Shown here: positions 9,770 to 22,377 of the stretch, piece after piece
How the letters are laid out: each line of letters begins with the position of its first letter
Position numbering within the stretch: position 1 is the stretch's first letter
Assembly (NCBI GenBank): GCA_036172665.1
Contig: CM069873.1
Span: 30,124,001 to 30,188,000, forward strand
Reading direction: 5' to 3'
Origin: Prosopocoilus inquinatus
Taxonomy: Eukaryota; Arthropoda; Insecta; Coleoptera; Lucanidae
DNA length: 64,000 bases
Notes under the pieces: generated by a model
Told to the model about the DNA's origin: nothing
Databases searched by the model: none
The model's input: the letters and a program-made list of their open reading frames with translations, nothing else
Translations under genes and position numbers: made by a program

Positions 9770-12700
9770 ATTCGTCCTCCAAACAAATCAGTTAGATGGC
9801 AAGGTTTTCAATGCTGCACCTAACAACGACCAAGAAATTGAATATATGGTCGATTAGTATTTAATTTGCTACATAGTCAGTTGAAACGGTCCTAATAGAC
9901 TGAAAAAATCTGGAGTAAATTGTAAAACTTTTTGGACGCCAGGGAACACTTTTTCGGTGTTACCTCACGTCCATCCGTTTGCGGAGTTACGAAAAACGGA
10001 GTTAGGATGTTTACCATTTAAACGTATGTAATAGAGCAGAGTTAAGCTTATCCTTGTTGGAGTAAACAGTCAGTTTTAGATACAATTTAGTCGGAAAAAG
10101 AGAACAATAACGCCAAATTCGATGAAGATTAACAACTTTCCAGATAAAACTTTTTCCGTATTTAACACTGAATGGGCAGATTACACTTAATCTCAAAAAT
10201 TTTTATGTGTGTATATGAGTGCAACAGTATTAAGAATAGAAATAAGCGATACTTCATTAATAAAAAAAAATATATATATGAATTTGGGCTCTAATTTTGA
10301 TATTCACAACTGACATATCAAAGCGCTACCTGAGTAGGGGTAAAAATAAGATTTGTGCTGAGGAAATTAACAGCACAGTCAGCAACTTCAGTCGGGACGT
10401 ACGTGAATGTACTTAAACGCGAAAATAAAAGAACGCTGCCTAATCTTAACCGGAGACGAGGAGAGGATCAAAAGCAAATGTATGCAATTTATGCAATAAT
10501 TTAATGTCTTAGAAACGTAAGCAGAGTATAACCAAAATATAAGTGAAACCAGAGGTACGCATTAAAAATTGTAAGTAATTTAATTTTGAACGCAATGAAA
10601 AGATTTAGATAAAAAAAAGGATACACGGAAAGGGTTGCATGTTAAAATAGAAAATAATGACAAATTTGTATATTGAAAACGAACTCAAATTAACTAATGG
10701 CTGATCCGTCACAAGCTTTACAAAAATAAATACTTAAAATCTATTATGATTGGCGCTGGTCTCCCAAAACGTTAAAGTAATTATTTCACATTAATTGCCC
10801 AACGCGTTAAAGCTTTTCGCTACAAAGAAAAAAATGCCCTAAGGCCGTAGCCGCAATATAAGTGACTCCCACATGAATTATAGCGTAGCGTCGGTCCATC
10901 TCTACCTCTATTGACGTGTTGAGACCCCAATTCCAAAACACCGATTCAAAGACTACTTCGACGAAAGCTGGCGTTACATCCCTGGACTCCCAGACAGCTC
11001 AATCTCAGACTTGTACAAGATACTTATACGCAAGGACCGAAACTTGAAATTGTAATACGCCGTAAAATAACCCGAAGCTTTAAGTAAAACTTAAAAGTAG
11101 AACGAAGTCTACCCTCAACATTGGGGACAAGGCTTAGACAACTGTAATGAGTTTCCGTCCTCCAGGGCACCACGCGATAACTGACAAAACGTCGCACACT
11201 TGAGGAAACTTCCCCGAGGTTCTTCGACAATACCAAAATATGTGCTGAACCCTTCTCGGACACATCGGCCCCTGAAACACCAACACCGGGTTCTGGGGAC
11301 GGATTGTATTCACTGTCACAAAATTACGGATAGGTCAAAACTGATGGACAAAAGCCGATGGATCTCTGCATTCGGTTAACTCGATTCAATTCGGTCACGT
11401 ATTTTTGTTTGGTTAAATTGTTAGTATACACTGTGGTTTACATACTACGCTTTCAAATTTTTAGAAAAGAGTACGAAATCGACAAAATCACATCTTGTTG
11501 AATTTATTCGAGTTATATTGACTTTGACTTGCGGAAGCAAAATACACAAATAAAAACTTAAAAACGCGCAAGTTACAGTTTTAAAATCCGCAGATCTTTT
11601 AAACATGTTACATAGAAGAAAAAAGCGTTGTAGTAAAAATGGAGACAAAAATAAATTCTAGGAAATATTCTTACAACTGCAGGAAATGTTCGTACAACTG
11701 TAAGGCAAGGCGCTATTGTTAACATAAGATTTACAATTGTTCTAATATTTGCCATAATTTATCTGTTTCCATTTTACTACAATCGCATTATATTTTACTA
11801 TTCATTTTCTTTTTCTGTGTGGAAAGATCGTCACGTTTAACATCATCACGGACCGATTTCTTAAAAAAATGACGAATTTCTGCGCTACACTCGGAGAGAT
11901 TTGTTTCATCATCGGACCTAATCCGGGAATATTACAGATTTCTCAATTATTAGTTAGTGGGCACAGAAAGGACTAATCCCGACGAATGTATGCTAAAAAT
12001 AAAAACTCTGGATTAGTAAAGTTTACCTAAAGCTATTAAAAATCCCAAAACAGCGAAAGTCGTAGGACGATTTATGGCCGGGATATTATGAGATATATCC
12101 AAAAGAGCAGCCTGCGAATTGCATCACAAAATTAAATCGAGGCACGGGATAATTTCTGTTATAAAAATCAAATTGATGAATCAATTGATTTCTTTTAAAT
12201 AATATCATATTTACTTTTGCCTCTTTTATCGCTTGTATGGTACTCAGTTTTCAAGATTTCTCTTCTGATCTCGTTTTTATTTCATACAATATTTCTCTTT
12301 ATTTTAATTTGACTCAAATCATTTTAGACGAAACCTAAGAAACATGCATGGTATATGTACTGACTTATTGCAATTAAAATTTAAATTTTATTGCAAAGAG
12401 CACATAGTAAAGAGAACGAATTGCTCGAGGAAAACTGTAGCGAATTTAATTTGTGCAGAACAATCACAAGAGCGTAAAATGCTAGCAAGCCAACACTCGC
12501 TGCAACGCAAAACAATTTGATTAATGCGTTTTGCTTTATACCCCTTGTTCTTGCTTTTAGATAATTACCGCAATTGTTAATTTAGCATTACATAATTTAT
12601 TAACGGGCTCGAAATTAGCGCAAGTTCAGCCGGCATGAAAAAAAGAGGTCGAAAAGCAATAAATCTGATGGAAATTAACAGGACCGGCGCACCATTAATA

Positions 12701-13205
12701 TTAAAACAGGAGCAATCCGGTCGGAATTAGCGGCATAAACAATTAGGGATTTATTTGCTTAAAACGTAGAAATTAATCGCAACCGCAAACCGATACTGCC
12801 GGATGTTAGTTAATGGCATGGCACGTTTCTAGCAGCTTACAATTTAAAAATCGATTACAGAGGAATAACGATCGATACTTTTCAGCGTTGTCAAAACAAA
12901 CCGATGCGATGATTTTATGTGATGTAAGATGATATTCAGTATTAGTGCAAGCAAGCATCTTGTAATAAAACTTAATGAAAAGTGCATGAAAATCAATTAG
13001 TAAAATACGACAGATTTCAAATCGTCCAGCAACATCTATCAATCGTCGAAGGAATTCCTTGGCTGTCGCTGAAGTTTGTTATTACAACTGCTGCAATTAC
13101 GATGTAATACAAAAATAACTAGGCTGATGTTTACTTATATAAACTGAAAAGTAAAGAATGCAAACTTCAAACTATTCTAGTCTTCACCGTGTGTATCACA
13201 TATTA
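9770..13205. other. A+T-rich DNA without a recognisable gene
   Basis: No coding region is supported. A patch at about 10860-11320 is less A+T-rich and open in short pieces on the minus strand, but nothing is recognisable. Bases 12520-12830 have more G+C, many TAAT/ATTA cores and short unique words such as GGACCGGCGCACC, which resembles insect conserved non-coding DNA. Confidence 0.5.
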
Positions 13206-13211
13206 TATATA

Positions 13212-14067
13212 GGCTGTTTGCAAAATAAGTGCAAAATTTTTAACCACAGTACGCCGACAACACAAACACGAAAAAATACAAAAAAAATCGTATAACAAAA
13301 AGAAAATTCCTTTATCCGCCCTTATTCGGCGTTCACAAAATAACAAAAAAAAAACTTACAGAACTTGCTTTGCTGATAATAGACAGTAAACATCGTGGAA
13401 ATGACTAATATGAAAGATATACTCACCGAATAAATCTGTGTGGAGAATCACATTCAAACAGGCATTTAGAAATGCTTATAACAATTGCTCGACGTGGCGT
13501 CTATCATCAGTGACACACAAACGAGCTCGGCCAAAAAGCGATTCTTGTATTCGTGTGCAATTAGCGCACATACTGTCGACGGCATTATGAATACACTCCT
13601 CTGAAATCCTTATCTCTCGCCGTTCGTGAATTGCGACATTTTAATAAGTACTAAAACTATGTAGATAGTAAACGGATTTAGCTTTAACTCGTTCGATCAC
13701 TTTTCACAAACTAAACTGTTGATCCTAAAGAATACGGAGCAATTATTTGTGTCCTATAATCATAAAAAATGAAGCAAATTCTTTCGTTCAGCTGTAATAC
13801 GACTTATTGCAACGTTAAAAGAAACGCTTTTATTGGCCTCTCGACTTCGGCAAAGGTCATTGCTCAATTGCATTTATGTTTTTTGTTCCAATAAAATTTC
13901 CTTTTTTTGACCCACTTCAAAAACATAGGTGTTCGATTATTTCTTGTCCGATTTTCAACTGTGATTTTCTCAAAATGTGTAAAACTTTTGATAAGGATAT
14001 GTAAGTTCATTCGTTCTCATTTATGGTGATAGTGATAAATGTCTGCACTTATTTCACAAACACACTG
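13212..14067. mobile_element. Non-autonomous Tc1/mariner-like element, deletion derivative
   Basis: The left end GGCTGTTTGCAAAATAAGTG and the right end, read in reverse complement as CAGTGTGTTTGTGAAATAAG, form an imperfect inverted repeat of about 30 bp. TA flanks both sides. The 856-bp interior keeps only the tail of a transposase (13476-13640, minus). Confidence 0.65.
13476..13640 (-). pseudogene. C-terminal fragment of a Tc1/mariner-like transposase
   Basis: About 54 codons are open on the minus strand and end ...DDRRHVEQLL-stop. The layout of charged helix, ISEECIHNAVDSM, a cysteine-bearing segment and a final H-x-E-x-L-L matches the C-terminal end of the transposase at 25421-26509, which finishes GRQFEHLL. 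An in-frame stop lies just upstream, and no catalytic aspartate segment is present, so it cannot work. Confidence 0.55.
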
Positions 14068-15510
14068 TATAACCATAACACGTCTCTAAACAGCTAAGCC
14101 TTTCTTGGAATGATATGGAAATTCCACATCCAATTTGTTTTTTTTTTTTTTAATTATTTAAAAAGAAGTACCCAAAGTATTAACAATTGTTGTTATAAAT
14201 TTCAAAATTAACTTAAATTTCGAATCAGAATAGCCTAACCCTTTGCAATTTTAAAAGAAGGATCATTCTGAAAAGTAAAACACCAGGTTGTATGGAAGAC
14301 TTACTTCCGACACTGAAAGCTCCGAAGTGCATTGCAAATGAACCTTTGCAAGATCTTGTAAATACACGCCTGGAAAGAAACCTGGCTTGAACTTTAGCCT
14401 GGCTCTCAACGATGACGTAAAAGATGAACTGCGCAGCAAAGTTAATAAATATTTGAAATTTCAAAATTCATATTCATATTTTTATATGCTCAAATGGGTA
14501 AAATGCATTATTTATTAAATATTCCATACACAACGTTGATTATTTTGTAAATAATAAATATATTCCCACACCTGTTATAAAAGCATGTTGCTCCAATAAA
14601 TAGGATCCAAAGCAAAAATGCACCTTCACGAAATAAGAGCACGGAAATCATGTTTTATATTCACCGCATTCGTGTAGGAAGAATAACGAATTACACATCA
14701 GAGGAATGTGTGCTGTAGCATTCTACGTGGGAAAAATAAAACATGCCATTTCTACTCGATAACGCTGGGGGAATATTGAAAAGTTTCATAGCCCCTTTTA
14801 AATGCACTCTATAGATGAAGAGCAAGCGCTGTTTCGTACAAATACACGCTGATAAATAGCGGCGGAAAAAGCAAGCGATTTTTGTAGGATCATTCTGTTT
14901 TATGTTACATTTTATACTCCTGCAAACATTACATACAATGTAACAAATAACTTTACACACAGCATTAAATGAAAAGAGTTACAAAAAAGCCACAATAATT
15001 TTCTTTTAGGAGACAACTCCCTATTTAGGTGTACTAAAAAAAATACACGTACCTTATCTTAAATTCTTATAATAATTTGGGTTTCTACTTATTCAAAGAC
15101 CTTTCATTATTAGCTAAATTTAAAATCTTTATTTACTTAATGATTTTGTTTTAGTTGAAACACACTGCCATTACAGAAAATTAATTTGTACCAAAACTTT
15201 TACTTTAAGGACTTTCATTGACAAAAAACATAACTTCGATATTATTTACATACAAAGTTATGTATATTCACAACTCAAAACATGCTTTATCAAAGGCCTA
15301 TTGTAATGACGCTTTAATTACTCGAAAAATTAAATAATTGCTTGGCATAACAAATCTAATTTAACTAAAACACGCACGATTAATATAGTTAATTGTGACC
15401 GTAAATTTATGTTTCCAGCAAAACTTGTTAATATTACGAATACCTAACCTACGTTTCGCTGCGCGTTAAGCTGTTAAGGTAAAACGAATTGTAGAGTTGT
15501 AATAGTTGCT
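14068..15510. other. A+T-rich DNA, no gene seen
   Basis: Both strands have only short frames without coding character. No repeat of the families listed here was found. Confidence 0.4.
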
Positions 15511-15513
15511 TGT

Positions 15514-16533
15514 AGAATAATTATTATGCATAACTGATGGTTTTCTTTCATAAGTATAGCGCGTTTCAATAAAATTGGAATTCGTAAAATAATCGACGTT
15601 TTATGTAGTCATAAAACAGATTGCGATCGGTAACTCCCTAAGGCCGATATTCATAAACAAAATTTACGCTATGCGTTCACTTATAATTCGCTATAATTCA
15701 TAAGCTCTTCGTATTTCTCGCATTTTGGGAAAGTAATGCATAAAATGTTCTTAGAATGTCACTGGTTATGCATCCAAAATGTGGGAAATACATACAGTTT
15801 ATAAATTATGGCGAATTGTAAACGAGCGCATAGCGTAAGTATAGTTTATGAATACAGGCCTTTATACTCTTACCAACGTTACAATCGGATTCTCGTAATT
15901 TAAAAGCTTTCTGAAATTATGAGCCATACTGATTCAGTTATAAGCGTTAATTTCGGCGTTAATTTCAGCGGAGATTCGAAGTCATAATTCGAACAACGCC
16001 TCCTTAATCCAAACAGCGAAGTGCTGGAAATACTGCTTAATTTCAAGTTTTTAGAGAGATGCGTCCCAGCTTGAAGAGCTCCAGAGGAACACATTTTTTT
16101 GTAGCTTGAACTACTTTATTAAAAAAAAATGCGGTGTACATCGAATAAGTAACTGCACGGGATTCCAAAAACGTGCAGCCAAATATCCATTCGTTACATA
16201 AAAAATCTATTCACATTAATCACACGTGATTTGCTAGAAATGTCACCGGCAGGTAAGAAAACGTATATTTTAAACGTTTGGAATTCTTTCTTTGGTGAAT
16301 CTTCATTTTTCAAATATAGAAGAATAATTATTACGCGTAACTGCTGAGACTTTTTTGTAGAAATATAGTGCCTTTTAATAAAATTGGAAATCGTAAAATA
16401 AGCGACGTCCTATTGTGGTCATAAAGCAAATTGCAATCGGTAACTCCCTAATAATCTTAACAACGTTACAATCGGATTTCTTGTATTTTAAAAGAAATTC
16501 TCAGCAACATTGATTCAATTATAAAGATTAATT
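15514..16533. repeat. Diverged direct duplication, one copy with a MITE
   Basis: Copy A (15514-15954) and copy B (16320-16533) share AGAATAATTATTA, AATAAAATTGGAA, CGGTAACTCCCTAA and AACGTTACAATCGGATT in the same order. Copy A is interrupted after CCCTAA by a 220-bp MITE, while copy B continues uninterrupted. Confidence 0.8.
15642..15860. mobile_element. MITE with about 50-bp inverted repeats
   Basis: The left end GGCCGATATTCATAAAC and the right end, whose reverse complement is GGCCTGTATTCATAAAC, match over about 50 bp, through CTTACGCTATGCG and AATTCGC. Flanking bases CTAA and TTTA look like a decayed TTAA duplication. The paralogous sequence at 16440-16460 lacks the insertion, which confirms the boundaries. 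Confidence 0.85.
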
Positions 16534-18100
16534 TTCCATGTTTTATTTAGATATGTAAACGTAATATTTAAAGTGTGTGGACGAAATACTTTAGTTAGTA
16601 TAAAAACGAAAACAGCGAATGGAAAGTTGTTACAGTTATTAGGGATTATGAGTCTCTCTATAATCATAAATTATTACATTAAAATGCCCTTTAAATAATC
16701 CTGCCATTTAAAATACAAATATCAAGGCCCGTTTGCGTAATAAAACTAATAGGGTTTGAATTTAAAGTCATTATAAGAACGAGAAACAAACGTGTGGGTA
16801 TTTACATTTTAAAGTAACTTTAAACAAGTTCTGTTATGAAAAAGGCCCTAAGGTATTAATTATATAAATTAAAAAATATCCAGACTGCTGTTGGAAGAAA
16901 AACTTTTTCGTTTGTTTCTCTGGCGTAGGAAGCAGAACAAAAGTTATAAAAATATTTGGAAGGAAGCCTTGCAGTATAATAGGTGTGATGATTTTCATAC
17001 GCTGCTTTGAAACGGTATAGTTTTTCAAAAATAACATTACGCGGTGAAAACTTGTCAATTGTAATTCTTAAGAAAACAGATTAGCCTTACAAATACATCG
17101 ACTAAAAATAAAAATGTGAGATATGGCGCCTGCATTTTTGAGCAAAGCGGAAGCCAATAATTTGAACGAAAATATTTGCAGAACTCGTTATACTTAGTAA
17201 CAGGAAGTACGAGAAAAATCCCATATCAGTGACATTGTTAGTTTTTCATGTTTATATTTCTCGAGAATTTGTGATGTAGAGCCGGCCTTCAGATTTAAAA
17301 CTATACTTAGAAACATAGAAATTAAGTAACCGGAGGAGTAACAAACGAGCAGAAAACGAATTAATTGTCGGACGTATATACCCCTTTCCTTGCATGGCAA
17401 AAATAAAGTGCACCAGATTTTACAACAAGTACATAACAATGCCCGCGATGCTCGTTTGTTTTGCCATACTAAAGGCCCGGTTTTGAGTAATACACGTTAT
17501 GCAGCACTGCGTCCTCTTCGATGCTTAGAAATAATGCAACTTTTTATTTGAATATACTACTTAATTAAAAAAAAAAAAATGGATAACTCAATTTAAAGTT
17601 CACAGATAAAATAAATAAACGAAAACACGTAAACCTAAATTATTCAGCAAAGTGATATTTTGGATACTTGATACCAGAAATAAATTTTTACATTTAACAT
17701 AACAAAAAAACGGAATCTAAAACTTTCTTAGTTTATTCCAGCAGCGATTTTGAAAAGACTTTCTATGTTGTAATTACAGGTATATTTTAAGAGATTCATT
17801 TGTTTGTATTACCACCTCCGGGTAATTAAAAATCAACAAACCCATCAGGCAATAGTGCGAAGAGAATACGTTTCCTTCCACATTAACGCTTTGCGTTGAG
17901 CGGTACTTCACATGATCAAAGGCTTTCATAAGCAGGCTTAATTAAGTTCATAATTCCATTAGTACACAAAACTCGTTATATTAGGATAATTAAAGTTTGC
18001 TGTCTGTCAGTGTAAGGGGAAGATCATCTTCTTCATCTTAAAGAAACCAATCAAAGAATTTTTACATTTTAAAGGAATACGAAGTATAGTTTTCACTTCT
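16534..18100. other. A+T-rich DNA, no gene seen
   Basis: Only short non-coding-like frames occur. An isolated GGCCCGGTTTTGAGTAATAC near 17475 resembles the start of other MITEs here, but no matching second end was found. Confidence 0.4.
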
Positions 18101-18104
18101 AATA

Positions 18105-18399
18105 ATAATAAAGCTAAAGTTCAGTTAATCTGGCAACTGATTTATAATGGTTGACTTCGAATTAAAAGCGGCATGTATAGTCGAACCTTCAAAGATTTAC
18201 TAAACAGTTACAAGTAAGAATTGGGGTAAATAAAACTTCTTAATAATTAGTACATTTTCCACACCTTATAAAAATATAAAGCTGTAAATTCAGTTAGTTT
18301 GACCATTCAGTTGGTTTCAAATTAAAATGGCATATGTGTATATTTGAACCCTCAAAGATTTAGCAAACAGTACCAAGTAAATATTGGGATTAATAAAAC
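18105..18399. repeat. Diverged tandem duplication, period about 165 bp
   Basis: Copy 1 (18105-18237) and copy 2 (18273-18399) share TAAAGCT, TTCAGTTA, TCAAAGATTTA, AAACAGT and a final AATAAAAC in the same order with many substitutions and small gaps. Confidence 0.65.
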
Positions 18400-19525
18400 A
18401 GCATACACGAGACATACCCGATATGCCCAAAAAAAAAACAGAAAATGAACAAATACCAAAATTAAGATTTATTTATTTCTACAAAAATTTACGACAAGTT
18501 ATTACTGCAAGTTGATTCTACGACATTTTCTTGATACATGCGTGAAATAAATCAAAACTCAGCATTTATCACTTAAAAAAAATTGCTAAACTATTAAGGT
18601 GGTTTATTTTAAGACCACCGGATAATAAACAGGAGCGTAGAGAGATTAAAATGTATATAAATTTAAGCACAGTATACACATTATCGCAGGAATTTATTAC
18701 AAATATTTTTTAATGCGGGCTATTGGATGAAATGCAGTGCGATAAATTGTCGTAAAAACATCGATCAATTTCCTATAACTCTACATTTCCTCAATACGCA
18801 ATGTTTAACGATTTTTTTTTTAAACTTTGCTTTCCATTACAATAAAAACGCAGCTTTTAGAAGACTCTATTACTTACTTAAATTACTTTTATGAGGAAGA
18901 ACATTCCTGAATTAATTACATATTTGTTAACACTTTTTAAGTCGCAGTTTAATCGATGTTTCCTTGTGTGTGTTGGCAGTTTTTGCAACAAAAAAAATTA
19001 AAAAAACTTGTCATGCAAAACTAGTTTCTTTTTCAATTTTATCAAATTACTATCACGTCGTGTTGATATATATCTTTTTAATTTCATTTAATTTTTTTAT
19101 GTAATATAATTTATTTCCTTGTAAATTTCCATGTAATCTTCTAACGAATTCGACACGCTCCGCAGAATTACTTTACAAATTATTGGAAAAATTTTTAACA
19201 AATAACTACTTTAATTTCAGATCTCTCAATTTTTGCTGCCAGTTTGGCGTTATGAAAACTACAATTTTGTATGTATTTTAATTCAAATAATAAACTAATA
19301 AGGAATTGAACATTTGTCATAAATAAATATTACCTTAAATAAATCGTTTTAGTTGCATATTCACATAAAATGTGACAATGAAATTTTTACGTTAGAAATA
19401 TTGCCTCAACATATAACCTATAAGTTATAAGCTAAGACGCTAACACACGAATCCTCTTTTCAGAGCCAACCAAGATTTAAAATATATTGAATGATATGTT
19501 TTATTTTTATGCGTATTTTGATTTT
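18400..19525. other. A+T-rich DNA, no gene seen
   Basis: Long A and T runs and no coding-like frame. No repeat was recognised. Confidence 0.4.
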
Positions 19526-19528
19526 GTG

Positions 19529-19848
19529 TAGAGACCCTCTAGTAAGAGTCTGGCAGAGCAGCGTGCATTTTTAATTGGTTCCCCCATATGTCAACAAAAT
19601 TTACTTCAGCCAATCATAAGAAAGTATGGAAGTGCAGTTTGGCGCCAATATTTGAATTTGACATTGAAAATAAGCAAGCACGGTTAGAAAGTATATATTG
19701 TCAATTTGACACTGACGGAATTTTTTCTGTTGAAATTTGACTTTGAAACAGCAAGCAAGTTTAGAAGGTATTATCAATTTGACACTGACGGGACTGTTTT
19801 TGCTGAAAGATGGCTGACTCTGCCAGACTCTAAATAGAGGATCTCTAG
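19529..19848. mobile_element. MITE with 33-bp inverted repeats and internal tandem repeat
   Basis: The left end TAGAGACCCTCTAGTAAGAG and the right end, in reverse complement TAGAGATCCTCTATTTAGAG, continue together into TCTGGCAGAG. Flanks contain TTTTG on both sides, a possible target duplication. Inside, a block with GCAAGCA...GGTTAGAA...TCAATTTGACACTGACGG occurs twice at a period of roughly 90 bp. Confidence 0.75.
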
Positions 19849-20520
19849 TTTTGAGCTGCTGTAGAAGGTTGCTGTATTATACTTTTGAAACTGAATTAAA
19901 TAAATAAATGTTCTAACATAATAACTCCTCAATTATTCTAAGCAAAAGATAGCTGAATAAATTTTCACATAACCTCATACAAAGCTTGTAAAAAAAAGTA
20001 ATTTATTCTCTTTAAAATAATGTCTTTGAAAATCGTTTCCTGTAAAAAAAAAGTACAGCAAAGACTATTTTAAATTTTAATTTATTTAAAAATTGAATCT
20101 CGCATTCGTAACAAAAAAAGACGTCATAAAAGAGATACGCAGCAGCTCGCAGATGTTAATTAGGTTGCAATTTGCAAATCAAAAGCCAACCGTGTTTTCA
20201 CGTGCCGCGATGAAGATAAATGTTCTTTTTCTATGTCATGATGCAGAACGTGTTTTAACAACCCCCGATCATCAAAAGAGAATGATGAGAGCGATGGGGA
20301 AATTCGGGCCAATTAAAGCCCATGATACCACAAAGCGGGATGCGAGAAATAAATTCTGAGTTAACGGCTGCTTTTAAAACCCTAATCAGAATGCAGATGG
20401 CTATACAAAAACAATGGTCAAAGATTAAAGTTCACGCTTATTTCGAATTTTGGGTGGAAAAAGTAAAAAGTAATTTATATACAAATAATAACAAATAAAA
20501 ACAATAAAGAAATTATTGTA
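19849..20520. other. Unique DNA with a mixed-composition block, no gene seen
   Basis: Bases 20090-20400 have more G+C than their surroundings and an open frame of 88 codons without an ATG start (20093-20359). Its composition is not convincingly coding. The block contains TTAATTAGGTTGCAATTTGC and several bHLH- and homeodomain-like cores, so a regulatory or conserved non-coding element is as likely. Confidence 0.35.
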
Positions 20521-20619
20521 TCCAACACCTGTTTATTATGAAGTCATAATAATGTCGATTTTGAATATATCATGAGGTCTATAAAACACAAGTGGAATTA
20601 TGAACCCACAATTAAACTC
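20521..20619 (-). mobile_element. Truncated TCCAACACCTG-type MITE
   Basis: The segment starts TCCAACACCTGTTTATTATG after a TA. It matches the reverse complement of the complete element at 58518-58659 up to CACAATTAAACT, then breaks off. The second inverted repeat is missing. Confidence 0.75.
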
Positions 20620-22375
20620 TTAGGCCTGGTTTTTCAATCGATTGTTAAAGTGAAATCGGCATTATAGGGAATTTATACATATTTATTCGTTAGAAAAAGA
20701 ACTTTTCTCGGGTCTTTGGATTATTTATTTCCGTGTTGTTTGGTTAGAACTTATTTGTAAGGTTTTTCTGACGGTTAATTTTAGATCTTTACATATTAAT
20801 TTATATTTACTTACATTTAGACATATATATCTTTTAGGATGATTAGATTGTTGTTAGTTTTAACATTTTTAAGATTTTATTAGGATGATTAGGTTGTTTT
20901 TAGACCTTTTTAGTGCTTTTAAGTTGGTAGCGTACTGAAGTTGGCAGTTTAGCTGTCGAAATACGTATCTACGTATATAAAAATTATTGTGGGCGGAGGT
21001 TAATTTCAATTATGTTTGTCAAAATATCCCATCGTATAAAATATCCAAACAAATCTAATAATATACGTGCAATTTGAATAGTTCTTGAACAAATGAATTT
21101 GCCGCCGTTTATACCTTAGAATGTCCGCACACTACTAATAATATCACTGAAACTAAGGTAATGCTCGTGTTTTAATTAATGGACAGTAATACGATACGAA
21201 TATGTTTTTTAATAAGCTGTAATTAAAGTTGTAAATAAGGAATTTCTTCATATATTATTGTTCACTTCTAAATAAATTAAAATAAAACGAATGGTATTTC
21301 CAGTGTGTTTCATAATGAACGCTAACTGGAGCAATAAACATTCAGAAGCAATTCCCCAGTACAATAAAGTCAGACCGCACTTTATACGTAAATATTTACT
21401 TTTCGATCGCTTTGCTCCCGCCGTATTATTAGCAACAACAAAATGTGTTTTACATTAGAGAAGCCGCCTTGTAAACGTGTAAACCGTTCTAAATTTACGT
21501 TTAATATGAGCGTCGCAATAAAAATATGCGCATAGTAAATTTGATAAAAAAAAATACCAAGTCATTCATGTGTTACTTCGTCGTGTATACGTAGTGTATT
21601 TATCGAAACTCATTCATATCGGCTGAAACTGGCACGGATTTTACGGCTTTATTTATCCGTTAGGATTTTGAATGGTGGTTTATGAAAAGCCCGAAATCAT
21701 TTTTAAATATGCAAGACAAATATACGAATGAATTTTAAACAACGCGCGTTCATTTATCACTGATGAAGCTGTTTATAAATGGACAAACTGATTTATATTC
21801 GCCGCTGCTCATTCTTTCACTTACACACTCATGCACTCTTTTACACATGTTTTCATTCTCTTACACTTATAAATATGTATGAGTCGATATGTTTGATTAT
21901 TCAATTACGCCACTTCCCATACAAATCAAATCGGAAGTTGAATGACTACACACGTAAAAATAAAGAATTGACGCGAGTGATATAAATTTAAATTTTGAAT
22001 GAAAATGCAAATCATCTTATTGAGTATAAAACACGGTGAACGATATATTAGGTGACGCCACAAGCGCACTTGGTCAAGTGTCCATATGTGCATGAAAGCG
22101 CCAGATCAATTGCGAGAGCGACAGCTGAGAGAGGGGTTCAGATATCAATGCTCGAGAGAGAACGGTGTTTAATCCTTCAGCATGAAATAACATTAAAATT
22201 TTTCTCGCAACTCCACGGACGTTCTGAACGCCCGCGTTACTACCTATTAATTCTTTACTGTGGTACAAAATAAGGAATTATTATTCAACACATGGCAAAC
22301 ATTAATTAAATTCCATGTAGTAAGGTCGAAAGAATATTTGATGAAGAACAAAATATTTCAGTCAGTTTACAATAA
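20620..22375. other. A+T-rich DNA with repeat fragments, no gene supported
   Basis: TTAGGCCTGGTTTTTCAATC at 20620 looks like a MITE terminus without a partner. A TAGGATGATTAG motif is repeated around 20836 and 20881. The stretch ends with GCTGTCGAAATACGTATCTA (20955), reminiscent of the non-coding tail of insect retroelements. A G+C-richer patch at 22050-22290 is open on both strands for about 65-73 codons but is not recognised. Confidence 0.35.
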
Positions 22376-22377
22376 CA

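Noticed and set aside
10860..11320. Possible retroelement remnant on the minus strand
   Set aside because: Short cysteine-bearing peptides loosely resemble a LINE C-terminus, but the spacing and flanking motifs do not fit.
20093..20359. 88-codon open frame as a gene
   Set aside because: It starts with TTG and has no recognisable domain, and no splice or codon evidence supports it.
22052..22273. Overlapping frames on both strands as a small gene
   Set aside because: Opposing open frames of similar length follow from local composition. No motif is seen on either strand.
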